Below are positions 1-8,353 of a stretch of 64,000 bases of DNA, one piece after another. The DNA comes from Phenylobacterium sp. (lineage in GTDB: Bacteria; Pseudomonadota; Alphaproteobacteria; Caulobacterales; Caulobacteraceae). Location: NCBI RefSeq assembly GCF_013911965.1, contig NZ_JACESE010000010.1:103431-167430 (forward strand). The letters run 5' to 3'. A program made the translations under genes and the position numbers. Each line of letters begins with the position of its first letter. Within the stretch, counting starts at the first letter, position 1. The notes under the pieces were generated by a model. It worked only from the letters and a program-made list of their open reading frames with translations. It did not search any database and was not told where the DNA came from.

Positions 1-16
1 CGCGCCGGGCCGGACC

Positions 17-910
17 GTGATCCTCGCCCGGTCGGGGCTGTGGGCCGCTGGGGGCGGGCTCCGCGGAAGGCTTTCGGCCTGGCGGAGCATGCTGAATCAC
101 GTGCGCGGCGGCGCGGCGGCCGGGGCCCAGCCGCCCGCCCTGATCGGCCACGACTTCTATCTGCAGCATTATCCGGACGTGGCGTCCCTGGGGACAGCGC
201 CGCTTCTGCACTATCTGACGGCCGGCGCGGCGGAGGGCCGTACGCCGCACCCGCTCTTCGATCCCCACTTCTACGCCGCGGCCAACGCGGCCGATCTCGC
301 CGCCACGGGCCTGTCGCCCCTGGAGCATTTCGTGCGCCTGGGCGCCGCGCAGGGCCGCGATCCTCATCCGCTCTTCAGCGTCGACTGGTATGTCGCCCAG
401 CGTCAGGATCTCGCCGCGGCGGGCGTTAATGCGCTTGCCCACTATCTGGACGCCGGCTGGCGTGAGGGCCTGAGTCCGCACCCCCTGTTCGACCCCGCCT
501 ATTACGACGCCCAGATCGCGGCCGCCGAGCGCGGGACGCCGCCCCTGCTGCACTATCTGACGGCGGGCTGGCGCGCGGGGCTGAAGCCCCATCCCCTCTT
601 CGATCCGGCCTGGTATCTGGAGCGCAATGCGGACGTGGCGGCCAGCGGCCAGGAGCCGCTCACGCACTACGTGCTGGCCGGCGGCCTGGAAGGCCGCGAT
701 CCCAGCGGCTGGTTCGTGTCGCGCCACCATCAGGCGGCGCGCGGCCTGCGGGTGGTCAACCCGCTGGTGGACTATCTGACCGGCGGCGCCTGGCAGGTGG
801 AGGAACCGCGGCCGGGCTTCTCCTCGGCGGCCTATCTGGCCAGCCATCCCGAACTCGCCGAAGGGGGGCTGACGCCGCTCGAACACTGGGCCCGGCGATC
901 GGATCGCTAG
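17..910 (+). CDS. Repeat protein with seven ~37-residue HPLFD-type repeats (possibly 5'-partial)
   Basis: The protein is built almost wholly of seven consecutive repeats of about 35-38 residues. Each has an aromatic xYxxxxxDxxxxG start, then a PLxHYL core, a G-x-x-EGR turn and an HPLFD end. Repeats of this kind are known from alphaproteobacterial surface-polysaccharide and glycosyltransferase proteins; their exact role is not known. The last two copies are degenerate. The start is uncertain: a GTG at 17, an ATG at 89 just after GGCGGAGC, or a start beyond the window, because the frame is open to base 2. No signal peptide or catalytic domain is visible. The next genes are the type I secretion pair, so a role in surface-layer or glycan assembly is an inference from context only. 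Confidence 0.6.
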   Translation: MILARSGLWAAGGGLRGRLSAWRSMLNHVRGGAAAGAQPPALIGHDFYLQHYPDVASLGTAPLLHYLTAGAAEGRTPHPLFDPHFYAAANAADLAATGLSPLEHFVRLGAAQGRDPHPLFSVDWYVAQRQDLAAAGVNALAHYLDAGWREGLSPHPLFDPAYYDAQIAAAERGTPPLLHYLTAGWRAGLKPHPLFDPAWYLERNADVAASGQEPLTHYVLAGGLEGRDPSGWFVSRHHQAARGLRVVNPLVDYLTGGAWQVEEPRPGFSSAAYLASHPELAEGGLTPLEHWARRSDR

Positions 911-1102
911 ACCTCGTCCCAGGGACGGGAGCCGGTCGTCGGCGCCCCGGACAGGCGCTGTCTCCAGGCACGGGACTTGCTGTGGCGTGGCCGCCCGGGA
1001 GCGGGAGGCGCCATTGACTTGCAGGCCTGCGGTCGTCATGTGTCGCCGGCTCAAGCCGCCCGCAATCCGGGTCGTTTCAGGCTGCGACGGACGCTCCCAA
1101 GT

Positions 1103-2827
1103 ATGAAGATCCTCAATCCGTTCGCGTCCCTGCCGGACAATCTGCTGACGCGCGCCCTGAAGGAGGGGATCTCGCCGCTGGCCTTTGCGGGCCTGTTCAG
1201 CCTCGTCAGCAACCTGCTCTATCTGGCGCTGCCGCTCTACACCTTCCAGATCTACGGCCGCGTGCTGTCGAGCTACAGCGTGCCGACCCTGCTGGTCCTG
1301 ACCGCCGGCGCCCTGGTGGTGTTCCTGATCTCCAGCGTCATCGACGAACTCCGCACCCGGGTGCTGATCAACTACGGCATCATGCTCGATCAGCGCGTCT
1401 CCAGCCACGTCTTCGCCGCCCTGTTCGAGGAACGGCGCGGCGGCGCCCAGTCGCGCTCCCAGGCCCTGCGGGACCTGGACAGCTTTCGCCAGGTCCTGAC
1501 CGGACCGGTGTTCGCCGCCGTCTTCGACCTGCCGTGGATGCCGCTCTTCATCGGCATCCTCTTCGTCATCGATCCCCTGGTCGGGGTGCTGACCCTGGCC
1601 GGGGCGGCCGCCCTGTTCGGCCTGGCCATGCTGCAGGACAAGCTGTCGCGTCCGCCGCTCCAGCAGTCGAACGAGGCGGCGCTGAAGGGCTACGCCTTCA
1701 CCGAGGCCGGTCTGCGCAATTCCGAGGTCGTGCGCGCCATGGGCATGCTCGAGGCGCTCGGCGCGCGCTGGTCGACCTTCCGCACCCAGTCGATCGAGCG
1801 CGGGGCCTGGGCCTCGCAGCGCACCAGCGTGCTGTCCAACGCCACCAAGTTCACCCGCATGGCGATCCAGATCCTGGTGATCGGCCTGGGCGCCTATCTG
1901 GTGGTGACCGGCGAGATCCACCCCGCGCTTCTGTTCGCCAACATGATCCTGGCCAGCCGCGCCCTGCAGCCGGTGGAACGCCTGGTCGGCGCCTGGGACG
2001 GCGTCGTCAACGGGGGCCGCGCCTTCGACCGGCTGAACGCCCTGTTCAACGCCTATTCCATCGCCCCGCCGAGCACGAGCCTGCCGCGGCCGCTCGGCCA
2101 GCTGTCCATCGAGGGCGTCAGCTTCGCCCCGCCCGGCGCCGAGCGCTACGTGCTGCAGGGCCTGAACTTCAAGATCGAGCCCGGCGAGATGCTCGGCGTC
2201 ATCGGACCGTCCGGCGCCGGCAAGTCCACCCTGGCGCGCCTGATGGTCGGGGTGTGGCGGCCCAACGCCGGACACGTGCGCCTCGACGGCGGCGACGTGT
2301 TCAGCTGGAACCGCACCGAGTTCGGCCGCCACGTCGGCTACCTGCCGCAGGACACCGAGCTCTTCGCCGGCACGATCCGCGACAACATCGCCCGCTTCCG
2401 CCCCGACGTCCCCGATGAGGCGGTGGTCGAGGCCGCCACAATGGCCAATGTCCACCCGCTGATCCTGCGCCTGCCCAAGGGCTATGAGACCGAGCTGACC
2501 GACGGCGGCTACGTGCTCTCGGCCGGCCAGAGGCAGCGGATCGGCCTGGCCCGAGCCCTGCTCGGCGACCCGCGCCTGCTGGTCCTGGACGAGCCGAACG
2601 CCAGCCTCGACGCCGAGGGCGAGGAAGCGCTGATGCGGGCGATCGACACGATGAAGAGCCGCGGCGCGACCATCGTCGTGGTCTCGCACAAGCCCAACGT
2701 CTTCCGCTCCGCCGACAAGATGCTCGTCCTGCGCGAGGGCCGCATGGAGCTGTTCGGCCCGCGCGAGGCGGTGATGGCGCGCTTCGCCCAGCCCTCCGCC
2801 GTCCGTCCCGTGGAGGCCGGCCGATGA
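1103..2827 (+). CDS. Type I secretion system permease/ATPase (RsaD/PrtD-like)
   Basis: Inner-membrane ABC transporter with fused permease and ATPase, energising one-step export of RTX substrates through a HlyD/TolC-type channel. From the ATG at 1103 it is 574 residues, about the length of Caulobacter RsaD. The N-terminal half (about 20-320) holds the transmembrane helices. The nucleotide-binding half has Walker A GPSGAGKST (368-376), the signature LSAGQRQ (472-478) and Walker B LLVLDEP with D496/E497. There is no N-terminal C39 peptidase domain, consistent with substrates that carry an uncleaved C-terminal signal. The frame is open to a TTG at 977, but that extension is arginine-rich and unlike the family. 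The stop overlaps the next gene by 4 bases (ATGA), so the two are translationally coupled. Confidence 0.93.
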   Translation: MKILNPFASLPDNLLTRALKEGISPLAFAGLFSLVSNLLYLALPLYTFQIYGRVLSSYSVPTLLVLTAGALVVFLISSVIDELRTRVLINYGIMLDQRVSSHVFAALFEERRGGAQSRSQALRDLDSFRQVLTGPVFAAVFDLPWMPLFIGILFVIDPLVGVLTLAGAAALFGLAMLQDKLSRPPLQQSNEAALKGYAFTEAGLRNSEVVRAMGMLEALGARWSTFRTQSIERGAWASQRTSVLSNATKFTRMAIQILVIGLGAYLVVTGEIHPALLFANMILASRALQPVERLVGAWDGVVNGGRAFDRLNALFNAYSIAPPSTSLPRPLGQLSIEGVSFAPPGAERYVLQGLNFKIEPGEMLGVIGPSGAGKSTLARLMVGVWRPNAGHVRLDGGDVFSWNRTEFGRHVGYLPQDTELFAGTIRDNIARFRPDVPDEAVVEAATMANVHPLILRLPKGYETELTDGGYVLSAGQRQRIGLARALLGDPRLLVLDEPNASLDAEGEEALMRAIDTMKSRGATIVVVSHKPNVFRSADKMLVLREGRMELFGPREAVMARFAQPSAVRPVEAGR

Positions 2828-4209
2828 AGTTCGACCTGACGCCGTTCAGACCCGTGCTGGGCCCCATCCGTCCGCTCGATGCGCGCTTCGACGTGGGCGA
2901 CCACGAGCCGGACCGCGAGCTGAAGCAGCGCCTGTGGCGGCCGATCGTCGTCGGCTGCATCTTCGTCGGGGTCTTCGTGGTCGGCCTGCTGATCTGGGCC
3001 GCCCTGGCCAATATCAGCGCCGCCACCGTCGCGCCGGCCGAGGTGCGCGTGGAGGCCAACCGCAAGACCCTGCGCCACCGTGAAGGCGGCGTGGTCTCGC
3101 AGATCCTGGTGCGCGAGGGCGAACTGGTCGAGGCGGGCGAGCCGCTGCTGCGCTTCGACGACGTCCAGGCCCGGGCGGCCGTCGACGTGCTGCAGAATCA
3201 GACGGACGCGGTGCTGGCCCAGGTCGCGCGCTTCGCCGCCGAATCGACGGGTTCGCGCAACCTGACCTTCCCCGAGGCGCTGACCAGCCGGATGTCCGAC
3301 CCGCGGGTGGCGGGGATCGTCCGCGACCAGCAGCTCCTGTTCACCACGCGCCTGCAGTTCTTCGAGAGTCAGCAGGCGGTGCTCACCCAGCGGGTCGAGC
3401 AGCTGGCGACCCAGATGGTCGGCGTGCAGGCCCAGATCGACTCCGTCGAGCAGCAGATCGAGCTGACCGAGGAGGAGCTGGCCGGCTACCAGACGCTTTT
3501 CGAGAAGGGCTATGCGCCCAAGACGCTGATCCTGCGCTACGAGCGGAGCCTGTCGGAGCTGAAAGGCCGTCAGGGCGCCCTCCTGGCCGAGCTCAACCGT
3601 CTGCGTCAGGCCCAGGGCGAGGCGCGCCTGCAGCTCACCACCCTGCGCGACGAGCGAATCAGCCAGGCGGCCGAAGGGCTGCGCCAGATGCAGACCCAGC
3701 TTTCGGACGTGGGCCCCAGGCTGACCGCCGCCCAGCAGGTGCTCGACCGCACCACGGTGCGCTCGCCCGTGGCCGGTTACGTGCTGAACCTGACCCAGTT
3801 CACGGTCGGCGGCGTGGTGGCGCCCGGCGAACTGCTGATGGACGTGGTGCCGGCCGACGCGGCGCTCATCGTCACCGCGCGTATTCCGCCGAAGGACATC
3901 GACAGCGTCCATGTGGGCCAGGAGGCGCGGGTGACCATCTCGGCCTTCAATTCCCGCAAGGTCGCGCCCCTCGACGCCACCGTGGTGACGGTCTCGGCCG
4001 ACCGCCTGCTCGACGCCAACACCGGCGAGGCCTATTTCCAGGCCGATCTGCGCATCGCGCCGGAGGCCCTCAAGGAGCTGCCCGCCGGTCAGGAACTGTC
4101 CCCCGGCATGCCGGCCCAGGCGATGATCGTCACCGGCGAACGCTCCATCCTTTCCTACCTGGTCAATCCGCTCACGGACACGATCGGGGAGGCCATGCGC
4201 GAGGAGTAG
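2824..4209 (+). CDS. Type I secretion membrane fusion protein, HlyD family (RsaE/PrtE-like)
   Basis: Periplasmic adaptor that links the ABC transporter to a TolC-like outer-membrane channel. The 461-residue protein has a short cytosolic N-terminus, one transmembrane helix (about 41-63), a lipoyl-like half-motif with EGGVVSQILVREGELVEAG (about 84-102), a long glutamine-rich coiled-coil hairpin (about 125-300), and a C-terminal second lipoyl half plus beta-barrel starting at TVRSPVAGYV. Length and order match HlyD/PrtE/RsaE. It overlaps the ATPase gene by 4 bases. No outer-membrane TolC/RsaF gene lies in the window; in Caulobacter the outer-membrane components can be encoded apart from rsaDE. 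Confidence 0.93.
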   Translation: MKFDLTPFRPVLGPIRPLDARFDVGDHEPDRELKQRLWRPIVVGCIFVGVFVVGLLIWAALANISAATVAPAEVRVEANRKTLRHREGGVVSQILVREGELVEAGEPLLRFDDVQARAAVDVLQNQTDAVLAQVARFAAESTGSRNLTFPEALTSRMSDPRVAGIVRDQQLLFTTRLQFFESQQAVLTQRVEQLATQMVGVQAQIDSVEQQIELTEEELAGYQTLFEKGYAPKTLILRYERSLSELKGRQGALLAELNRLRQAQGEARLQLTTLRDERISQAAEGLRQMQTQLSDVGPRLTAAQQVLDRTTVRSPVAGYVLNLTQFTVGGVVAPGELLMDVVPADAALIVTARIPPKDIDSVHVGQEARVTISAFNSRKVAPLDATVVTVSADRLLDANTGEAYFQADLRIAPEALKELPAGQELSPGMPAQAMIVTGERSILSYLVNPLTDTIGEAMREE

Positions 4210-4315
4210 GAAGGCGCCTGCGGGCCTTGTGGTTCGCGGCTTCGTCCGCCTCGGGACGGGGTGCTTTTTCGTATTGCGTATCGACCGAGCATCCGATACC
4301 TCTTCCTCGGGCTCG

Positions 4316-4343
4316 TTTAACCTTCGCCACGTCCATGTGCTAT
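4316..4343 (+). promoter_or_regulatory. Candidate promoter of the RTX gene
   Basis: TTTAAC (4316-4321) and TGCTAT (4338-4343) are 16 bases apart in the 223-base gap before the RTX gene. This would give a leader of about 80 bases. The leader holds a tandem GGACCGCT repeat (4356-4363 and 4365-4372), and a GGAGAG ribosome-binding site (4423-4428) sits four bases before the ATG. The promoter is a visual match only. Confidence 0.35.
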
Positions 4344-4432
4344 GGCGTCGCGTAGGGACCGCTAGGACCGCTCCATCCGAGTGATGGTGGCCAGGCGTTC
4401 TGGGGTCCATGTGACACTGACTGGAGAGAAGC

Positions 4433-6307
4433 ATGGCTAACTATTTCTTCGAGACCATCACGGCTGCGCAGGCGCTCGGGTACACCGCGGGCACCGACCA
4501 GCTGGCGTTCCAAGACGCGAACGCCTCTGCCTCGCAGGTGACGGTCCGCTACATCCCGGCAGCGGGCGCCGATCCGGCGCGCGTCAGCCTGACCTACAAC
4601 GGCGTGACGAAGATCTTCGGCACCGGCATCTACGGTGAGAACGACTTCTTCTTCTCGAACGGCTCGGTCCTGTTCGTCGGCGACCCGGCCGCGGGTGAAA
4701 CCCAATCCGGTTCGTCCGCCATGGACGGCCTGTTCGGCGGCGACGGCGCCGACAGCCTGGCCGGCCTGGAAGGCGCGAACTTCATCCAAGGCAACGCCGG
4801 CAACGACACCACCTCGGCCGGTTCTTCGGCTGACGTCGTGTACGGCGGTCAGGGCAACGACCAGCTGGCGGCCGGCACCGGCAACAACTGGATCCAGGGC
4901 AACCTCGGCAACGACTCGATCACGGGCGGTTCCTCGACCACCTACGCCGAGACGCTGCTGGGCGGTCAGGGCAACGACACCATCAACGGTGGCGACGGCC
5001 GTGACTTCCTGAACGGCAACCTGGGCAACGACTCGCTGCTCGGCGCCGCTGGCAACCAGACCCTCATGGGTGAAGCCGGCACCGACACCGTCGATGGCGG
5101 CGCCGGTAACGACTACATCGATGGCGGCGACGACGCCGACAACCTGACGGGCGGCGACGGCAACGACACCGCCTTCGGCGGCACGGGCACCGACACGCTG
5201 GCCGGCGGCAACAATAACGACTACCTGCAGGGCAATGTCGGCGCTGACTCCGTCAACGGCGGCGCGGGCAACGACACCCTGTACGGCGGTCAAGACGCCG
5301 ACGAGATGGACGGCGACGCCGGCAACGACCGCGCCAACGGCAACCTCGGCAACGACTCGATGACGGCTGGCGCCGGCAACGACACCCTGCTGGGCGGCCA
5401 AGGCGACGACACGATCGTCGGCACCTCGGGTTCCAACATCCTGAACGGCAACCTGGGCAACGACTCGGTCCTCGGCGGCACCGACGCTGACGTCATCTAC
5501 GGTGAAGACGGCGCCGACGCCCTCGATGGCGGCGCTGGCAACGACTCCGTCGACGGCGGCGCGGGCAACGACAACGTGTCGGGCAGCGCGGGCAACGACA
5601 CGCTCGTGGGTCAAGACGGCAACGACCAAGTCGACGGCGGCGGCGACAACGACGCCATCTCGGGTCAGGCCGGCAACGACACCCTCACCACCGGCGCGGG
5701 CAACGACACCGCCTCCGGCGGCGAAGGCAACGACTCGATCGACGGTTCGGCTGGCGGCAACAACGTGATGGCGGGTGACGCCGGCAACGACACCGTCACC
5801 GGTGGCGCCGGCAACGACACCGTCACCGGCGGTGACGGCAACGACACCCTCAACACCGGCGACGGCGCCAACGCCGCGGTCGGCGGCGCGGGCAACGACA
5901 GCATCACCGGCGGTGCGAACGCCGACACCATCACGGGCGGCGCTGGCGCCGACACCGTGACGGGCGCTGCTGGCGCTGACGTCTTCGTCTTCGGCGCGGG
6001 CGACACGTCGAACAGCACGCCGATCGATCGGATCACCGACTTCACGACGGCCGATGACTCCATCAACGTGGGCATCGCCGGCACGGCTACGAACTACATC
6101 GAAGCCAACGAAGTCGCCGATTACGCGACCGCTCTGAACACCGCCTCGAGCATCATCCAGGGCGGCGCTCAGGACATCGTGGTGGTCGACGTCGGTGCGG
6201 ACGTGTACGTCTTCGCCGACATCACCGGCACGAACGCGGTCGGCACGGTCGTCCACCTGGTGGGCGTCCAGCTCGGCACGATCGACGAAACCGACTTCGT
6301 GGCCTAA
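4433..6307 (+). CDS. RTX calcium-binding protein, likely type I secreted surface protein
   Basis: The 624-residue protein has a non-repeat N-terminus (about 1-95), then some 430 residues of GGxGND-type nonapeptides that form calcium-binding parallel beta-rolls, and a C-terminal part of about 110 residues starting at DVFVFGAGD that resembles the serralysin-type C-terminal secretion region. Variant GNLGNDS units occur four times as two spaced pairs, suggesting internal duplication. There is no cysteine and only one lysine, and the protein is very acidic, as expected for an extracellular calcium-loaded protein. The ATG has a good GGAGAG site, and codon choice is strongly biased, suggesting high expression. 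It follows the secretion genes directly and ends in a strong terminator. It is shorter than RsaA (about 1,026 residues), so calling it the S-layer subunit is an inference. Confidence 0.9.
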   Translation: MANYFFETITAAQALGYTAGTDQLAFQDANASASQVTVRYIPAAGADPARVSLTYNGVTKIFGTGIYGENDFFFSNGSVLFVGDPAAGETQSGSSAMDGLFGGDGADSLAGLEGANFIQGNAGNDTTSAGSSADVVYGGQGNDQLAAGTGNNWIQGNLGNDSITGGSSTTYAETLLGGQGNDTINGGDGRDFLNGNLGNDSLLGAAGNQTLMGEAGTDTVDGGAGNDYIDGGDDADNLTGGDGNDTAFGGTGTDTLAGGNNNDYLQGNVGADSVNGGAGNDTLYGGQDADEMDGDAGNDRANGNLGNDSMTAGAGNDTLLGGQGDDTIVGTSGSNILNGNLGNDSVLGGTDADVIYGEDGADALDGGAGNDSVDGGAGNDNVSGSAGNDTLVGQDGNDQVDGGGDNDAISGQAGNDTLTTGAGNDTASGGEGNDSIDGSAGGNNVMAGDAGNDTVTGGAGNDTVTGGDGNDTLNTGDGANAAVGGAGNDSITGGANADTITGGAGADTVTGAAGADVFVFGAGDTSNSTPIDRITDFTTADDSINVGIAGTATNYIEANEVADYATALNTASSIIQGGAQDIVVVDVGADVYVFADITGTNAVGTVVHLVGVQLGTIDETDFVA

Positions 6308-6333
6308 GCCACGACCGATCGGAAACGATCTTG

Positions 6334-6362
6334 GGGGCCGCTCTTCGGAGCGGCCCCTTTTT
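6334..6362 (+). terminator. Rho-independent terminator of the RTX gene
   Basis: A perfect 10-bp stem, GGGGCCGCTC (6334-6343) with GAGCGGCCCC (6348-6357), is closed by a TTCG tetraloop and followed by TTTTT. It lies 26 bases after the RTX stop, as expected for a highly expressed single-gene unit. Confidence 0.93.
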
Positions 6363-6427
6363 CGTGCCCGTAACAGCGTCCGCTGAACCTTCCGGGACCA
6401 CGGCTTTCGAGCTAAGGCGGCAGTCGC

Positions 6428-8137
6428 ATGACCAACGCCGCCATCTTCTTCCATCCCGACGGCTACGCCACGGACCGCGAGCGGCTGATGGGCCGCCACT
6501 CCGCGGGTGAGAGCTTTCTCCGCGGATTCATCCGCCACGCGGATGCTGACCGCCTTCATCTCTGGAAGGCCAAGAACCAGCGGCACGCCGCCTTCGAGGC
6601 CTTGCTTGAAGCGATCGAGCCGCCCGGCCGTCCGGTACGCTGGATCGGCATGCAGGACCGGGTGGGCCTCCAGGACCCCGGCTGCGTCTTCATCCCCAGC
6701 CCGACGATCGGGGACGAGGCCTGGCGACGCCGGCGCTACGGCCGCAGCCGCTACAGCCTGTGCGGCCTGACCCACACCACGGCCACGCACCGGGCCATCG
6801 ACGCCCTGGCGGATCTGGTCATCAGTCCGCTGGAGCCATGGGACGGCCTGATCTGCACCTCGGCCGCGGTCCGGCAGAGTGTGGAGCTACAGCTCGAGGC
6901 GGTGCGCGAGGATCTCCGCCTGCGCCTGGGCGCGACCCGACTGCCGCAGCCGCAACTCACCACCCTGCCGCTGGGCGTCAACGGCGAGGACTTCCGCCAC
7001 GACCCCCAGGCCCGTGCGGCCTGGCGCGAACGCCTGGGCATCCCCGAGCACGCCGTGGCGGCGCTCTATGTGGGGCGGCTCAATGTCCTGGCGAAGATGA
7101 ACCCCGCCCTGATGGCCCAGGCGCTGGAGCGCGTCGCCGGCCGGACGGATCAGCCGATCCACTGGATCGTCTCAGGCTGGGCGCCGACCGAGGCGGACTG
7201 GGAGGGGTTCCACGCCGCCACCCGCGCCTTCTGCCCCAGCGTCACCTATCACGCCGTGGACGGCCGCAAGCCCGACACCCGTTTCTCCATCTGGTCGGCG
7301 GCCGACCTCTTCATCTCCTTCTCCGACAACATCCAGGAGACCTTCGGCCTGACGCCGGCCGAAGCCATGGCCGCCGGCCTGCCCTGCGTGGTCAGCGACT
7401 GGAACGGCTATCGCGACACGGTCCGCCACGGGCTCGACGGCTTCCGAATCCCCACCTGCGCCCCCAGGCCCGGCCTGACGGAGGACCTGGTCTTCCATCA
7501 CGACTATGGCTGGACCGCCTATGAGAACTATGTGGGCGCCGTCGCCCAGATGGTGTCCATCGACCTGGAGGCGGCGAGCCGGGCCATACTCGACCTCGTC
7601 GAGAACCCGGACCTGCGCCGCCGCATGGGCGCGGCCGGGCGCCGCCGTATCGACGAGGCGCTCGACTGGAAGGCCGTCATTCCCCGGTACCAGGCCTTCT
7701 GGGGCGAACTGGCCAGCCGCCGCGCCGCGGCCCAGGCCGAGCCGCCGGCCATCGCCGCCCATCTCAAGAACCCGCGCCGCCTCGACCCGCTCACCCTCTT
7801 CGCCAGCTATCCCACGCAGGCCCTGCATCCGGCCGACCGGATCGTGGTGGGATCGGTGGCCGACTGGACCGAGGCCGAGGCGCGCCTCTCGCGCAACCTC
7901 GCCGCCGCCGGCCAATGGGCCATGGCGCTTCCGGCCGAACGCAAGGCGATCTTCGACCAGGTCGCCGCAGGCGGTGGCGTCCGGGTTCATCAGATCGTCC
8001 AGGCCGCACCCGCCGATCGGCGGCCCTTCGTGGAGCGCTCGCTCACCTGGATGATGAAGTTCGACGTCCTGCGCCTGGCGCGCCATGCCGACGTGCCCCC
8101 CGAGCCGGAGGCGCAGAACGACGGCGGCGGGCGATAG
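6428..8137 (+). CDS. Glycosyltransferase, GT4 (GT-B fold)
   Basis: Probable cytosolic retaining glycosyltransferase for surface polysaccharide. The GT4 donor-binding signature E-x7-E is present as E304...E312 within ETFGLTPAEAMAAGLPCV, followed by SDWNGYRDTV and a glycine-rich GLDGFRIPT. The N-terminal Rossmann half carries YVGRLNVLAKMNP, the usual start of the C-terminal donor domain. At 569 residues it is longer than a minimal GT4 enzyme (about 380); the C-terminal 130 residues match nothing I recognise. The start is supported by AAGGCGG upstream. It lies between the RTX terminator and a large hairpin, so it is probably transcribed alone. The acceptor and sugar cannot be read from sequence. 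Confidence 0.85.
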   Translation: MTNAAIFFHPDGYATDRERLMGRHSAGESFLRGFIRHADADRLHLWKAKNQRHAAFEALLEAIEPPGRPVRWIGMQDRVGLQDPGCVFIPSPTIGDEAWRRRRYGRSRYSLCGLTHTTATHRAIDALADLVISPLEPWDGLICTSAAVRQSVELQLEAVREDLRLRLGATRLPQPQLTTLPLGVNGEDFRHDPQARAAWRERLGIPEHAVAALYVGRLNVLAKMNPALMAQALERVAGRTDQPIHWIVSGWAPTEADWEGFHAATRAFCPSVTYHAVDGRKPDTRFSIWSAADLFISFSDNIQETFGLTPAEAMAAGLPCVVSDWNGYRDTVRHGLDGFRIPTCAPRPGLTEDLVFHHDYGWTAYENYVGAVAQMVSIDLEAASRAILDLVENPDLRRRMGAAGRRRIDEALDWKAVIPRYQAFWGELASRRAAAQAEPPAIAAHLKNPRRLDPLTLFASYPTQALHPADRIVVGSVADWTEAEARLSRNLAAAGQWAMALPAERKAIFDQVAAGGGVRVHQIVQAAPADRRPFVERSLTWMMKFDVLRLARHADVPPEPEAQNDGGGR

Positions 8138-8175
8138 GGCCTGCGGAACGCATCGGATTGTCGGGAAGGGCGTGA

Positions 8176-8213
8176 GGCCGGGCCATAGCTGGCATGGGCG
8201 CTATGGCCCGGCC
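8176..8213. terminator. Large hairpin between convergent genes
   Basis: GGCCGGGCCATAG (8176-8188) and CTATGGCCCGGCC (8201-8213) form a perfect 13-bp stem, extendable by one pair, with a 10-12 base loop. There is no T-run on either side. It lies between the convergent glycosyltransferase and LytM lipoprotein genes, so it may stop or stabilise both transcripts. Nothing else is seen in 8138-8353. Confidence 0.5.
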
Positions 8214-8353
8214 GAAGCGACACAGCCTTGGAGAGCAGGGCTGACATCAAACTGTAGCTTAGTCCGCCGCAGTGCGAAAGAGCCTGTGTCGGGCAAGCGA
8301 CGGGAATCCGCTGCTTTTCCCCCTGCGGCCAGCGCGGCGACTGCGGCCGGACG

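Noticed and set aside
2509-4434. 641-codon open frame on the minus strand across the secretion genes
   Set aside because: Antisense shadow of two genes with clear motifs; typical of about 70% G+C DNA, where stop codons are rare in the opposite frame.
4780-5990. CRISPR-like regular short repeats
   Set aside because: The repeated GGCAACGAC units are in frame, 27 bases apart, and encode RTX nonapeptides; there are no spacers or cas genes.
4340-6790. 816-codon open frame on the minus strand across the RTX gene
   Set aside because: It mirrors the repetitive, strongly biased RTX codons; its product is a valine/alanine/glycine-rich repeat with no known fold, whereas the plus strand has a ribosome-binding site, RTX motifs and a terminator.
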